DNA of 64,000 nucleotides, from positions 3,605,381 through 3,669,380 of the forward strand of contig RSEF01000018.1 of the NCBI GenBank assembly GCA_003993805.1, given 5' to 3'. The position numbers and the translations under genes are program-made. Source of the DNA: Himantopus leucocephalus. Taxonomy: Eukaryota; Chordata; Aves; Charadriiformes; Recurvirostridae. Positions 48,001-55,600 of this stretch are shown piece after piece (positions within the stretch are counted from its first letter, which is position 1; each line of letters begins with the position of its first letter). The notes below the pieces were generated by a model. It searched no databases. It was not told the origin of the DNA and saw only the letters and a program-made list of their open reading frames with translations.

Positions 48001-50087
48001 GTAGGTTTGCTCAATGACTCGAAGACCCCAGTTGACGGATATAGAACCAAATGCACAAGGAGCTGTAAGATACCATATATATATGAAGACATATTTATTA
48101 AAGAAAGAAATTAAAAGACATTCTGTATAGCCAAAAAAATCCAGTTTAACTGGCTTAAACAATACACTGAAACTTGTCTAACTCTGAATTACTATTACTT
48201 CTAATAAGAGATCAAACAAAAAAAAGCTTGAAATCAGTTTAAGGCAAAGCTTTGGGTGAGTAGATGAAGGACTGATAATAAAGTACTTGAATGATGTAGA
48301 AATAAGATTTAAATGGAAAAAAAAAATCATGACAAAGGGACTTTGTGAAATCCTTGAGGGTAGCGCTGTTCACTACAACACTCACAGGATAGGAGGACAT
48401 TGCCTTCATTTTGTTTTTCATCCAGAAAAGCAGGACACCAAGGTGTAAATGAGCTGTGCACATGAATGAATCTATTTTTTCATATATATCTAGTGTTACC
48501 AATTATTGATGTGCAGCCACGGGTAGAGAAGAGTATGGTATGACTTCTGCTTGGCAGTTATGAGAGACCATGTGAACTATGAAAGATTAAACGTGAACTG
48601 CAACTGAATGTGCGAAGGACAGAGGGGCTGCTCAAATAGACTTCAGAGATTAGTGGGTAAACTGAGCTCCGTAAGGCCAGTCCAGTTTTGTTCAAATCTC
48701 CTGTGTGTGCTGCTTAGGTAGATGCAAGCGAAATAACTTCTGGATCTTTTGGATCACTTCTAGAAGAGAAAACCAGCTATGCGTCTGGTGCCTGTATCTG
48801 CAGTGGAGATCGTGTAGTGGTTGGAATAGTTTCTCTTATTGTTGTGCAAATTCTAAGTAGGCATCTAAGTGGTTCATTTTGCCTGACCGTGAGTGAGTCC
48901 CAGGCAGAGTTAGATTGTCAATACGAGTTCCCTATTGTAATCTTCTTAACAAACTTCAATCTAATTTGAACAGTGGGGGGAAAAGCCTGAGTAGGAAAAA
49001 CACATGCTATTGGGCTAAACCAGCGGTGCATAGGAGTATTACTGGCTTTCTCGGGAGAACGTGAGCAGTCCTACAGAGTTGCGTCAGTTCTGAGTTACTT
49101 TGTAAATGTCAAACTCCTATATTCGCAGAACAGTTTAATAATGTCAAAGTGCAGAGGGCTCCATTCTGCTGTTTTACCGGGTGGGATGCTAATGTACCTC
49201 TGCTGTCGTTATCAAAGTAACTGCGTTTCACCTCGATGCCACTTAAGGCCTGGAGAACCAGGCAGGGTGGTGGTCAAAGCTTGGACGGGATGAAGCAAGG
49301 AGTGAGCACTTGCACCTATAAAACAATTTCCTAGCCAATGCATTGATGCAGTCGCTCTTTCTAAGGAAAACTAATTTGTGTATGTCTGATACATAATTTT
49401 CTAACCTGGCTGAACAGTGAGTGATCGGACTGTGCACAAAAAGCTATAGCAAATACTTGGCACAATGCTGATAAGCTGCCACAGCTGCTTGTAAACCTGC
49501 TGAATATTTCTTCACTGAAGACTTTTTGCCACCTTGGTAGTAATTCCTCCTCCTCTGGTCTAAAACTAGAGCCCAGACTAGAAGGGGAGCAGGGAGGAAA
49601 TCAATATACTCTGCTGACAGTCACTAAAATTGCGCTTTTTTTTTTTTAAATTGAGGCAACTAAGAACTGGCCTCAGATGTTCTTGGCTTCCTCCTGCCTT
49701 TTATAAACTATGAGATATGGTGGAATTACGTCTCCAGCTTTGTAGCACAAAGGAAAGGATTAACGTATATTTTAAACAGTATAAAGCTGTCAGAGTGCAG
49801 CAGAAGCTTATAACAGTTTGTCTCTGTGACGACCTGTGGGCTCTCAGGTAGCCTGGGAACAGTTGGACTGAGACAACAGCAAAACCCTGTAAAGAGCCGA
49901 TAGCTGAGTGGCAAACTCCATGTCACCGATTAAATACTTTGTCTTTACAGGCCGGGTTTCCTTTTTCACCTCTGGATCGGAGAACCTTCATCGGGTGGAA
50001 AAGGTTCACTGGGGCACTCGCTATGCCATCACCATCTCCTTCACCTGCAACCCAGACCATGGCATTGGGGATCCGGTCTTGATGTAA
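8961..50087 (+). CDS. OGFOD3: 2-oxoglutarate and Fe(II)-dependent oxygenase domain protein 3, one internal segment not found
   Basis: Putative prolyl-4-hydroxylase-like dioxygenase; the substrate is not established. Located exons are 8961-9049, 9388-9605, 17608-17683, 18631-18673, 25347-25411, 25981-26037, 36592-36715 and 49951-50087, 809 nt in phase on either side of one hole. Architecture: basic cytosolic N-terminus, one hydrophobic anchor at about residues 45-61 (type II topology), a Cys-bearing stem (VPCSEDYDSH, CTPRKCGRG), then the oxygenase fold. The last exon carries the distal iron-ligand His in NLHRVEK and the 2OG-binding Arg in GTRYAI. Human OGFOD3 has about 51 residues (ending in the HxD iron ligands) between the exon at 25981 and that at 36592. 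I could not find them in the readable sequence; the 100-N gap at 29988 lies in that interval. With them the protein would be about 320 residues, like human (319). The first and last codons are clear. Confidence 0.95.
9050..9387 (+). other. OGFOD3 intron 1
   Basis: 338 bp, GC-rich in its first half as part of the CpG block. No further feature seen. Confidence 0.85.
9388..9605 (+). CDS. OGFOD3: OGFOD3 coding exon 2 with membrane anchor
   Basis: 218 nt. It encodes a basic stretch (SAKKGRGQPESRWRW), a hydrophobic signal-anchor LKAAFLLSSAAVGGLLL at about residues 45-61, and the stem ending VEVPCSEDYDSHKRFEG. VPCSEDYDSH is identical in human OGFOD3. The acceptor is tccctag and the donor gtattt. 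Confidence 0.95.
10286..10328. repeat. Single-N duplication junction (21 bp copies)
   Basis: Copies at 10286-10306 and 10308-10328 flank the N at 10307 and differ at one base. Likely unmerged contig ends. Confidence 0.8.
10545..10985 (+). mobile_element. CR1 LINE 3' fragment, sense
   Basis: Recognisable CR1 tail in order: GGGCTGGAGAACCTGCCCTG, the GAGTCTCTTTCTCCTGGAGA block, GGGGACCACATCACAGTATT, later CTGGAACAAACTACCCGGGG and GATTGAACACGGTGCTGGAT, then a degraded terminus. No open reverse transcriptase frame is present, so this is a 5'-truncated, inactive copy inside OGFOD3 intron 2. Confidence 0.85.
17608..17683 (+). CDS. OGFOD3: OGFOD3 coding exon 3
   Basis: 76 nt after gtgttccag. It encodes GCTPRKCGRGVTDAVITREE then AERIR. 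The human segment is CTPRKCGRGVTDVVITREEA. The two Cys are probably lumenal stem cysteines. The donor is gtaatt. Confidence 0.96.
17684..18630 (+). other. OGFOD3 intron 3
   Basis: 947 bp, AT-rich. Nothing recognisable beyond splice sites. Confidence 0.8.
18631..18673 (+). CDS. OGFOD3: OGFOD3 coding exon 4, microexon-sized
   Basis: Only 43 nt, between ttgcctgcag and gtgagc. It encodes RIAERGLSLGGSDGG in the correct phase; human reads VAEKGLSLGGSDGG. It is too short to stand out in ORF calls but is certain from phase and homology. Confidence 0.94.
19655..19790 (-). mobile_element. Possible MIR SINE remnant
   Basis: GGGGAAACTGAGGCAGAGAA followed later by CAGAGCTGGGATGCGGTCCT follows the order of the MIR core read on the minus strand. 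Identity is low; a RepeatMasker search would decide. Confidence 0.35.
20703..20722. repeat. Single-N junction with 9-bp repeat
   Basis: TCGCTCTGA occurs on both sides of the N at 20713. Same pattern as the longer junctions but short. Confidence 0.6.
20775..20889. repeat. Direct repeat copy A, about 115 bp
   Basis: Includes GGCAGTGTGCCTTTCCCTTT and GCTGGAGAGGAACTGTTTGG. Partner copy at 22015-22129, about 8 mismatches by eye, same orientation, offset 1240 bp. Family not recognised. Confidence 0.85.
22015..22129. repeat. Direct repeat copy B, about 115 bp
   Basis: Partner of 20775-20889. Mismatches include the change from CTCAAGG to CTCGAGG. Flanks beyond the ends do not match, so the unit has defined boundaries. 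Confidence 0.85.
23357..23687. repeat. Double single-N duplication tract
   Basis: About 152-bp copies at 23357-23509 and 23511-23662 flank the N at 23510. A third partial copy (23664-23687) follows a second N at 23663. The copies differ by scattered substitutions and a small indel. Confidence 0.85.
25347..25411 (+). CDS. OGFOD3: OGFOD3 coding exon 5
   Basis: 65 nt after cttttcccag. It encodes ASILDLHSGALSLGKHFVNL then YR; the human segment differs at one visible position. The donor is gtaaaa. Confidence 0.96.
25412..25980 (+). other. OGFOD3 intron 5
   Basis: 569 bp, AT-rich with a good polypyrimidine acceptor. No other feature seen. Confidence 0.8.
25981..26037 (+). CDS. OGFOD3: OGFOD3 coding exon 6
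   Basis: 57 nt after taatttttcag. It encodes YFGDKIQDIFTEEDFALY with split Arg codons at both ends. The donor is gtaaag. The exon that should follow, starting near EVRQKVQ in human, is not found. Confidence 0.95.
26920..26933 (-). promoter_or_regulatory. CTCF-like core motif
   Basis: CCTCCCTCTAGTGG matches the reverse complement of the CTCF consensus at most informative positions, including the CTAGTGG end. Intronic; binding is untested. Confidence 0.35.
29546..29652. repeat. Single-N duplication junction (53 bp copies)
   Basis: Copies at 29546-29598 and 29600-29652 around the N at 29599; identical by eye. About 340 bp before the 100-N gap. Confidence 0.85.
29988..30087. other. 100-N assembly gap inside OGFOD3
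   Basis: Exactly 100 N, the conventional placeholder for a gap of unknown size. It lies in the 10.5-kb interval between OGFOD3 exons where about 154 coding nt, including the HxD iron-binding motif, are expected but not seen. Confidence 0.97.
33550..33740 (-). mobile_element. Old CR1-like LINE fragment, antisense
   Basis: Plus-strand AATCATATCCCTTTTCAGCC, then GAGCCAAACCTTCAAGTCTC and CCTTCTAGCAGCCCTCTCCT follow the antisense CR1 3' region. Translated on the minus strand it shows RLKRDMIATHKY, resembling the usual CR1 LRGDMI-type segment. Degraded and non-functional. Confidence 0.7.
35640..35859. repeat. Single-N duplication junction (109 bp copies)
   Basis: Copies at 35640-35748 and 35751-35859 around the N at 35749, two mismatches. 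Confidence 0.85.
36592..36715 (+). CDS. OGFOD3: OGFOD3 penultimate coding exon
   Basis: 124 nt after ttattcgtag. It encodes VTYGSFDYTSLLYLSDY, then TEDFGGGRFVFMD and NKTIEPRV. It matches human VTYGSFDYTSLLYLSNY and EDFGGGRF and forms core strands of the double-stranded beta helix. NKT is a potential N-glycosylation site. The donor is gtaagt. Confidence 0.97.
40162..40370. repeat. Single-N duplication junction (104 bp copies)
   Basis: Copies at 40162-40265 and 40267-40370 around the N at 40266, about four mismatches. Confidence 0.85.
42024..42683 (-). other. Antisense open frame, function unknown, length inflated by duplication
   Basis: 219 codons as assembled, but a 161-bp haplotype-like duplication around the N at 42275 accounts for about 54 of them, so the true frame is about 165 codons. 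The product is basic and Ser/Phe-rich, with no signal peptide, membrane segment or domain I recognise. It lies antisense in an OGFOD3 intron. Most likely fortuitous. Confidence 0.2.
42114..42436. repeat. Single-N duplication junction (161 bp copies)
   Basis: Copies at 42114-42274 and 42276-42436 around the N at 42275, about three mismatches. It artificially lengthens the antisense frame. Confidence 0.85.
44213..44285 (-). mobile_element. CR1 LINE 3' end, antisense
   Basis: GGTTGGAAGGGACCTCTGGA then GGCCATCTACTCCACGG is the hallmark antisense CR1 terminus. Only the last 70 bp or so are present. Confidence 0.85.
44375..44512 (+). mobile_element. CR1 LINE 3' end, sense
   Basis: GACCCTGGGCAACCTGATGG, then ATTGGACTGGATGACCTCCC and AAGGTCTCTTCTAACTGAAG match the sense CR1 3' tail. 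It lies about 90 bp from an oppositely oriented CR1 end. Confidence 0.85.
44725..44830 (-). mobile_element. MIR-like SINE remnant
   Basis: Ordered matches to the reverse complement of MIR: TTCACAGTAACCTTGTTAGA, then CTTCATTTTAGAGACGAGGA, then TGTTCAAGGCACAGTTACAT. Diverged but collinear. Confidence 0.55.
45409..45442. repeat. Perfect inverted repeat, 13-bp stem and 8-nt loop
   Basis: AAGGTCTTGCTCC at 45409-45421 is the exact reverse complement of GGAGCAAGACCTT at 45430-45442. It lies in the OGFOD3 last intron. Flanks do not extend the pairing. Confidence 0.85.
49951..50087 (+). CDS. OGFOD3: OGFOD3 terminal coding exon and stop
   Basis: 137 nt after ttgtctttacag. It encodes GRVSFFTSGSENLHRVEKVH, then WGTRYAITISFTCNPDHG and a short tail ending VLM before TAA at 50085-50087. 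It carries the distal iron-ligand His and the 2OG-binding Arg. The tail after NPDHGI differs from human in the last few residues. Confidence 0.97.
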
Positions 50088-51521
50088 TTCCTCTGGGGAT
50101 GGAATATGAGGTCAAATGGAATGAGAGAAGCCCTGCAAGAGGAGAGGAAAAAGGGAGATAACATCTCTTGTAACCTCACATTCAATTACAATTTTCCAGC
50201 TGTGTTAATATATTGTAATACACTCTGTTTTCACATGTCCTTTTCCATAAATGTTGCAAACAGTGCCTTAAAGACCATCTTAAATTTGGTGTATTCTGAA
50301 AATGGTTTGTCTTCGTGTCCAAAAGGGATAGGCTACAAAGAAGAGTTCCAGAGTGGGCTCTTTTTTAATTATTTTTTTAAATTCTTCAGTTTAAGAGATA
50401 AGACATGGTCCAAAAGAAAGATTGTTTTTGGCGTGACTCCCCGCGTTGCTGTTACCTGGTTTATTTAGTCTCCTCAGTTACAAGATGAGTGGTGTTATTT
50501 TGAATGTACCTTCTGTTGAGAGGAAGGTACTCTCCGTAGCGTGGGCGTTAGTGGGCAATACACTTGTGGTTTGACTACTGGGACTTACTTGAACTTTTTC
50601 CTTTATTGAATTAAGACAAATATTTTCTGCTACGAACAGAGGCTAGTTAATACAAAGTCAGAAATACAATTCTCTGCTTGGCCAGAAAGCCTATTGGTTT
50701 TGGATTATAAACGCTTCGTGCTAGGGAATGTCACTGCATTAGATCCCTTTGATCAGAACGCAGTGTTCCCAACTCACCTTGTTTTCTTTGGGTCTTAAGG
50801 AAAATGGTCAGTCTTCTGGTTGGAAGGCCGGTGTTAGGGTTATTAAGAGCTCTTTACATGGTCAAGCCATCTCCATAATGCTGTACACTAAGAAATATTA
50901 AAAAGAAGAGCTGGGCAGAGGTAATCAGATGGTCCTCTGGATTCATGGATGCCTCACTGCCAGGTAGGGCAGTGGGGTTTGGGAGGGGCACGGCTGAGGA
51001 AAAAAAAGCTACTCTTCTTGTGGTTTTCCATATGCCAGTTCTGACCACCTTAGACTCGATGCTGTAAACCCCGGCTTGCTGCTCGGAAGGCTGGATAACA
51101 AAAAACCACCTGGACCAGTGGACTGTGGCATGCGGGGTCTGAGGGAGACTGGTGTCCACCTACGCTTTAAATTGATGTGGTCTCAGGCTGGAGCGTGATT
51201 GGGAAACACTTGAAAACATCTATTTATTGAGCCTAAATGTGATCTTAAGACTAAGTTGAAGGAAGGTTGGGTTTTTTTTTATTGTTGACACAACTACAAA
51301 TCTTCTGTTGTGAAATACTGTGGTTTTTTATCTTGTCCAAAACAATGTTTTATCTCTGTCAGAAAGTCTCTCAATGGCTCTTTTTGGACTTCTCTTTTTT
51401 CAGTTTAGTATGAAGACTCTTTTTTTCCTATTAACTAGGACCATTAGTCTGTGGTGTTATTGAATAATGAGTTGCAAGGACTTCAGAGAAGAGGGGATGA
51501 TTGCTTTGCAGTATAGAAAGC

Positions 51522-51527
51522 AATAAA
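51522..51527 (+). promoter_or_regulatory. AATAAA candidate, proximal OGFOD3 poly(A) signal
   Basis: Canonical hexamer about 1.43 kb after the stop codon, with a modest T-rich stretch downstream. Confidence 0.4.
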
Positions 51528-51993
51528 CAAATGTGTAATCTTACCAACTACCTTGCTTTCTTATTACAATCAAAGATTTTTGCGGGTCAGCACATTGATA
51601 AGTAAATGGTAGGAAAACCTAATTTTTTTCTCAATCAAATTCTGAAGCAAGCATGTTGCTTTGTTTTATTAATAGTCTATATAATTTCTGTGAAACACTG
51701 AATCTGGAAATGTGCTTTGATTATTTTTTTGTTTTATACATTCAGTTTTCACGTTTGTTTTAATCTACCCTTTTATGGAAATAATAAGTATTGGGGGGGG
51801 GATTACACTAAAGTTCAATATAAAGAGGAATGATGACAGAACACTTGAACTTGTTCTGTTGTGAATGTTCTCATTTGGCACACCAGCAAGATGAATCTTC
51901 TGTAACATCATTTCTTTGTTCTCAGACCTGAAAACTGCTTCCTTGTCTGCGCTAACGAGGGAGAATTGTTAAAATGGCTGGATGCTAGGACAT

Positions 51994-51999
51994 AATAAA
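51994..51999 (+). promoter_or_regulatory. AATAAA candidate, middle OGFOD3 poly(A) signal
   Basis: Canonical hexamer followed by GTCAGTTGGGTT, a weak GT-rich element. Confidence 0.4.
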
Positions 52000-52337
52000 G
52001 TCAGTTGGGTTCCATATCTGAATACTTGTCTCAAAGCCTGTTAATTCTGAGAAGTTTGCGTTACACCCAAGTTAGAACTCTATGTGAAGGCAGACCAAGA
52101 TCATCAGCAACTGCTTTACTGGCTTAAACCTTGATTCTTAACATTACCTTGCGATTTAAATGTACGGCCTTTTCCACAAAAATACCTGATAGCAGTGGAA
52201 TTGAAATGCCAACGGACCTGTGTGGATTTGGGTTGGGATTCTCCAGGTTGAGGTCCTGCGTTCCAAAATTCTTAACTTCACCCTGAGTCCTACCACCACT
52301 CTGCGGCACTGTCATCTAAATTGCTTTGCCACCTTTA

Positions 52338-52477
52338 AAAGTGTTTGTTAGTCCCTTCTGTCTGTCGCGCGGGCTTTGAGTTGCACCAAATGAAAATGGT
52401 ACTTTTNTAAAGTGTTCATTAGTCCCTTCTGTCTGTCGCATGGGCTTTGAGTTGCACCAAATGAAAATGGTGCTTTT
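52338..52477. repeat. Single-N duplication junction (69 bp copies)
   Basis: Copies at 52338-52406 and 52409-52477 around the N at 52407, about five mismatches. Near the probable OGFOD3 3' end. Confidence 0.85.
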
Positions 52478-52636
52478 GGAGCTGCCCTCTATAAAATACT
52501 GCTCAACGAGATCGTGTTGGACCCTGGGGGAAGTCTCGGCTAATCTCTCGGATTTTCCTCTTTTGAAGATCCTGTGTATTGCACTCTCCCCCGAACGTGG
52601 CGCATCCCTCATGTGATGAACTGACTGTTGTTCAGA

Positions 52637-52642
52637 AATAAA
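52637..52642 (+). promoter_or_regulatory. AATAAA poly(A) signal with GT-rich downstream element
   Basis: AATAAA is followed within 15-25 nt by GT-rich sequence. Best candidate for the distal OGFOD3 3' end, although a separate transcript is possible. Confidence 0.5.
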
Positions 52643-55600
52643 ATCAAATTAGTATTTGTGTGTTGGAGTTTTTAAGCTTCAGTAGTGTGGTCAATATGAT
52701 GACCAAACCTGTCAAGTATAATCTGTGGAAAAACACGTGTGCTGCACCTGGTAAGAGAATTCATCTTTTGAAAGAAGTATAATAATTCACTATGCCGTAT
52801 GTTTCAGTACCAACCAAGATTTTTCTATTTGAAGCTTCAATATCTGAACTGCTAAAAGCAATATCTAGATCTATGAAGAAATTAAATAGCAAATGAGGAA
52901 GTACAGTGCAATCTAAAAGCTTCTGAACACAGCCTCCAGCAGGAAAACAGGAATTGCAGGAAGGCTGATGTTCCTGGCGCAGAGTGGAATTTGCAGAATT
53001 CACTGATGATTAGAAATAAACTTGGCTTAATTTATTTTAATCCACTTAAATACCCTGAATAACTTTTTATTAAGGGTATCTCTCTTCCCAGTTCTGGACA
53101 GATAAGTCTGAATTTGAAATACTTCAGTTTCTCTGTGTCCTCTTTCAGGTTCAGCCTGGCTGTTGCTACTGGGAAATGCAGTGCTCTGTTTCTTAGAACT
53201 CTGATTACGCCGAGGACAGGATTTGTTCTGTTAAACCGGCACAAACCTGACAACAAGCTGCTGCTGACAAGTGCTCTTAACTGAACGCACGGTGACGGCA
53301 GAATTTGGCTTGCTGTTTCCCAGTTGGGTGAGAACCTTTGTGAAGAGCCCTCGTGGCTCGCACAAAGTAGAGGTCGGTTGGTACGTGTTCGGCGTGAATT
53401 GGGCCGAGCCCTGACACTAAATCTACAGCCTTGTACCTGAAAGCATACTTGTTATGAGTATCTGGGAATGTTGACTTGTATTTTGAAAGAAAAAAAAATA
53501 GTTGTAAGGAAAGGTAAAGCGTGCTTGTGTGAAAAGTCCCGGGGGAAACAGAACGTCCGGCAGGAGGGCAAGCCGGAGTTTGAATCCCTGCTAAGAGACC
53601 GAGCGAAGCTTCCCGAGGACTTCTGTGATATTGTACTACTTTTAAAACTCCTTTTGCATTCAAAGGTTTTGGGGAATATCAGGAACTGTTTGTAAAATTA
53701 ACAGGTATGTGATCAGATTATGTTTTTAGAGTAAACCTGGCTTTCAATCCTGTAGCATGCATTTTATTTTCATTTTTTTATCCCCTGTGCCATGATTCTA
53801 GGAACTCCAAATGGACTTCTTGGCGTTTCTCATGTGTAAAATTTTCATTGTGTAACCAGTTGTGGAATCATTGTGGTTTTTAATTCCCCATAAATCAACT
53901 GAAGGGTTGGTAAGGTAGATTTACATTGAGATTTTCCTGAATATGTGTTGTCCACCTGAAGTATTCTGAGCTCCAGCTAATGAATTTCAAGTCCCGAAAT
54001 GCTTACCAGGATACTCTATTTACAAAAAGATTTTAATTTGGATTTATAGCAGAAATTTAGCTTCATGTCTTACTTATTTTTATTTATAAGGTCAGCATGT
54101 CAACAGGGTACTTTTCAAGGCTGTAGCACGTAATGATGTGCATGTTAAAAGTGTAGCTGAAATAGCATTCATAATGACGATGCTGTCAAGAAAATCTGGT
54201 TTTGTTTCTTCTTCAGTTGCAATTCCTACTACATTTGAATTTCTCCTTTATAGTTTTCTTTTCCCCAGTAAATAAAGAAGACTTTGTTTTTAATATGGAG
54301 TTCCTCGCGTTCCTTCTACATCCAGATATCCTTACACAGTGTTTACATGTGAATCGGATCTCTCTAACAGGCTCATGGGTACCTTTGTGCAATATTTTTG
54401 TCTTGTCTAAATTCTACGAATAAAACCAGGAAATGTTGCTGGAGGGCTCTTGGCGGGGCAGGGGGGGATACAACCACCCACCCTCTTCCTCTTTGCTACC
54501 ACAAAGAAAAAAAAAAAAAAAATCCCAACTCCTGTGTCTCCTTTTTGAGTGTCTTGTGCGGAAATCCAACCAAAGGTTTCAAGAGCAGCAGAAGAGTTAT
54601 TTCCCCTCTGAACCGCAGATGGCTGTGGCATGCATCGATCGTCTTAGCCTCATTCGGAAAGGCAGTGTCCTCGGGAAGTCCGGCTAAGACAGCCGTCGTA
54701 AAGCGGTGGGTAATTCTCCGGTGAGTGTCTGTCCCTCCTTGTAAAATACCAGGAAGAACTGTAGCACACTCTGCCTTATCTCTGGTTTTGTAAACCTTCC
54801 TAGAAAGCCGAAAGCTAATTCTATGTCATGTTTGCTGAGACCTGCCAGTCAACTCTCTTGTAATCATCATCAATTTATCCCTAATGTATCCGTGTAGGAA
54901 TTTTTTATCTTCCGTGTGGGCGTTAGTGACTTGTACTAATGCTTTTCAGGATGCACTGCCCAAAGAAAATAACTGTCCTGTTTCCAAACTGCACGTCTCT
55001 TTGTGTCCACCGTCTCCCCTCGAATCACCTATCTCATCTCTCGATCCTGTCCAAGCGTACTTACGCTTTTACCTGTGCTGTATATTGAACAGGGCATATA
55101 AGCTCTGTCCATTATTTATTCATAGACTGCCTTGCTGGAACTGAAAAGGAGCGAGCTTTTTCCTGTAACCCTTTTAGCCCATGTGCTGTATTAACCTTTA
55201 AGAAGAATTTCTAACGGTGGAGCTGTCAGGTGTTGTTCAATTTTTGAGATTTTTCATTTTTCAGCTTTCATTTTTTCCAAATGCTCTCTTATTTTTCTTC
55301 CATTACAGACATTGTCCATACCTGAAACAACACCCTTTATTTCAGACATATTTATTTCCATCTTGCCTGTTTTCCTGTACAGCTGAAATGATGACCAGGA
55401 GGGGACCAGTGTTGCCTGCTGTTGAGCATTCTTGTCCTTCATGCTAACTTGTGGACAGTGAGTACTGAATTTTCAAAACAGATACTAGAGAAACTTCTTT
55501 TTTCTTTCTGCTGTTCCTTGTCAGTGACTGTTTTGCATGGAGGAACTGCTGGGAGAGCTGCTCCTCTGTGAACTCTCACTGACTTTAACGGGATGCTACG

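Larger units (their letters stand above)
36716..49950 (+). other. OGFOD3 last intron
   Basis: 13.2 kb, the longest intron. Contents are single-N duplications at 40266 and 42275, an antisense open frame at 42024-42683, two CR1 ends at 44213-44512, a MIR-like piece at 44725-44830 and a hairpin at 45409. The remainder is unremarkable AT-rich sequence. Confidence 0.85.
50088..52660 (+). other. OGFOD3: Probable OGFOD3 3' UTR
   Basis: Sequence after the OGFOD3 stop with successive AATAAA hexamers at 51522-51527, 51994-51999 and 52637-52642. The last is followed by a GT-rich stretch (TATTTGTGTGTTGG), the usual downstream element, making it the best distal end. A 120-codon open frame at 50106-50468 is unrecognised and probably chance. 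The exact end needs transcript data. Confidence 0.55.

Noticed and set aside
52124..52612. Two adjacent minus-strand frames of 63 and 98 codons near the OGFOD3 3' end
   Set aside because: One is lengthened by the N-linked duplication at 52407, neither matches a family, and the stretch is better explained as OGFOD3 3' UTR in reverse.
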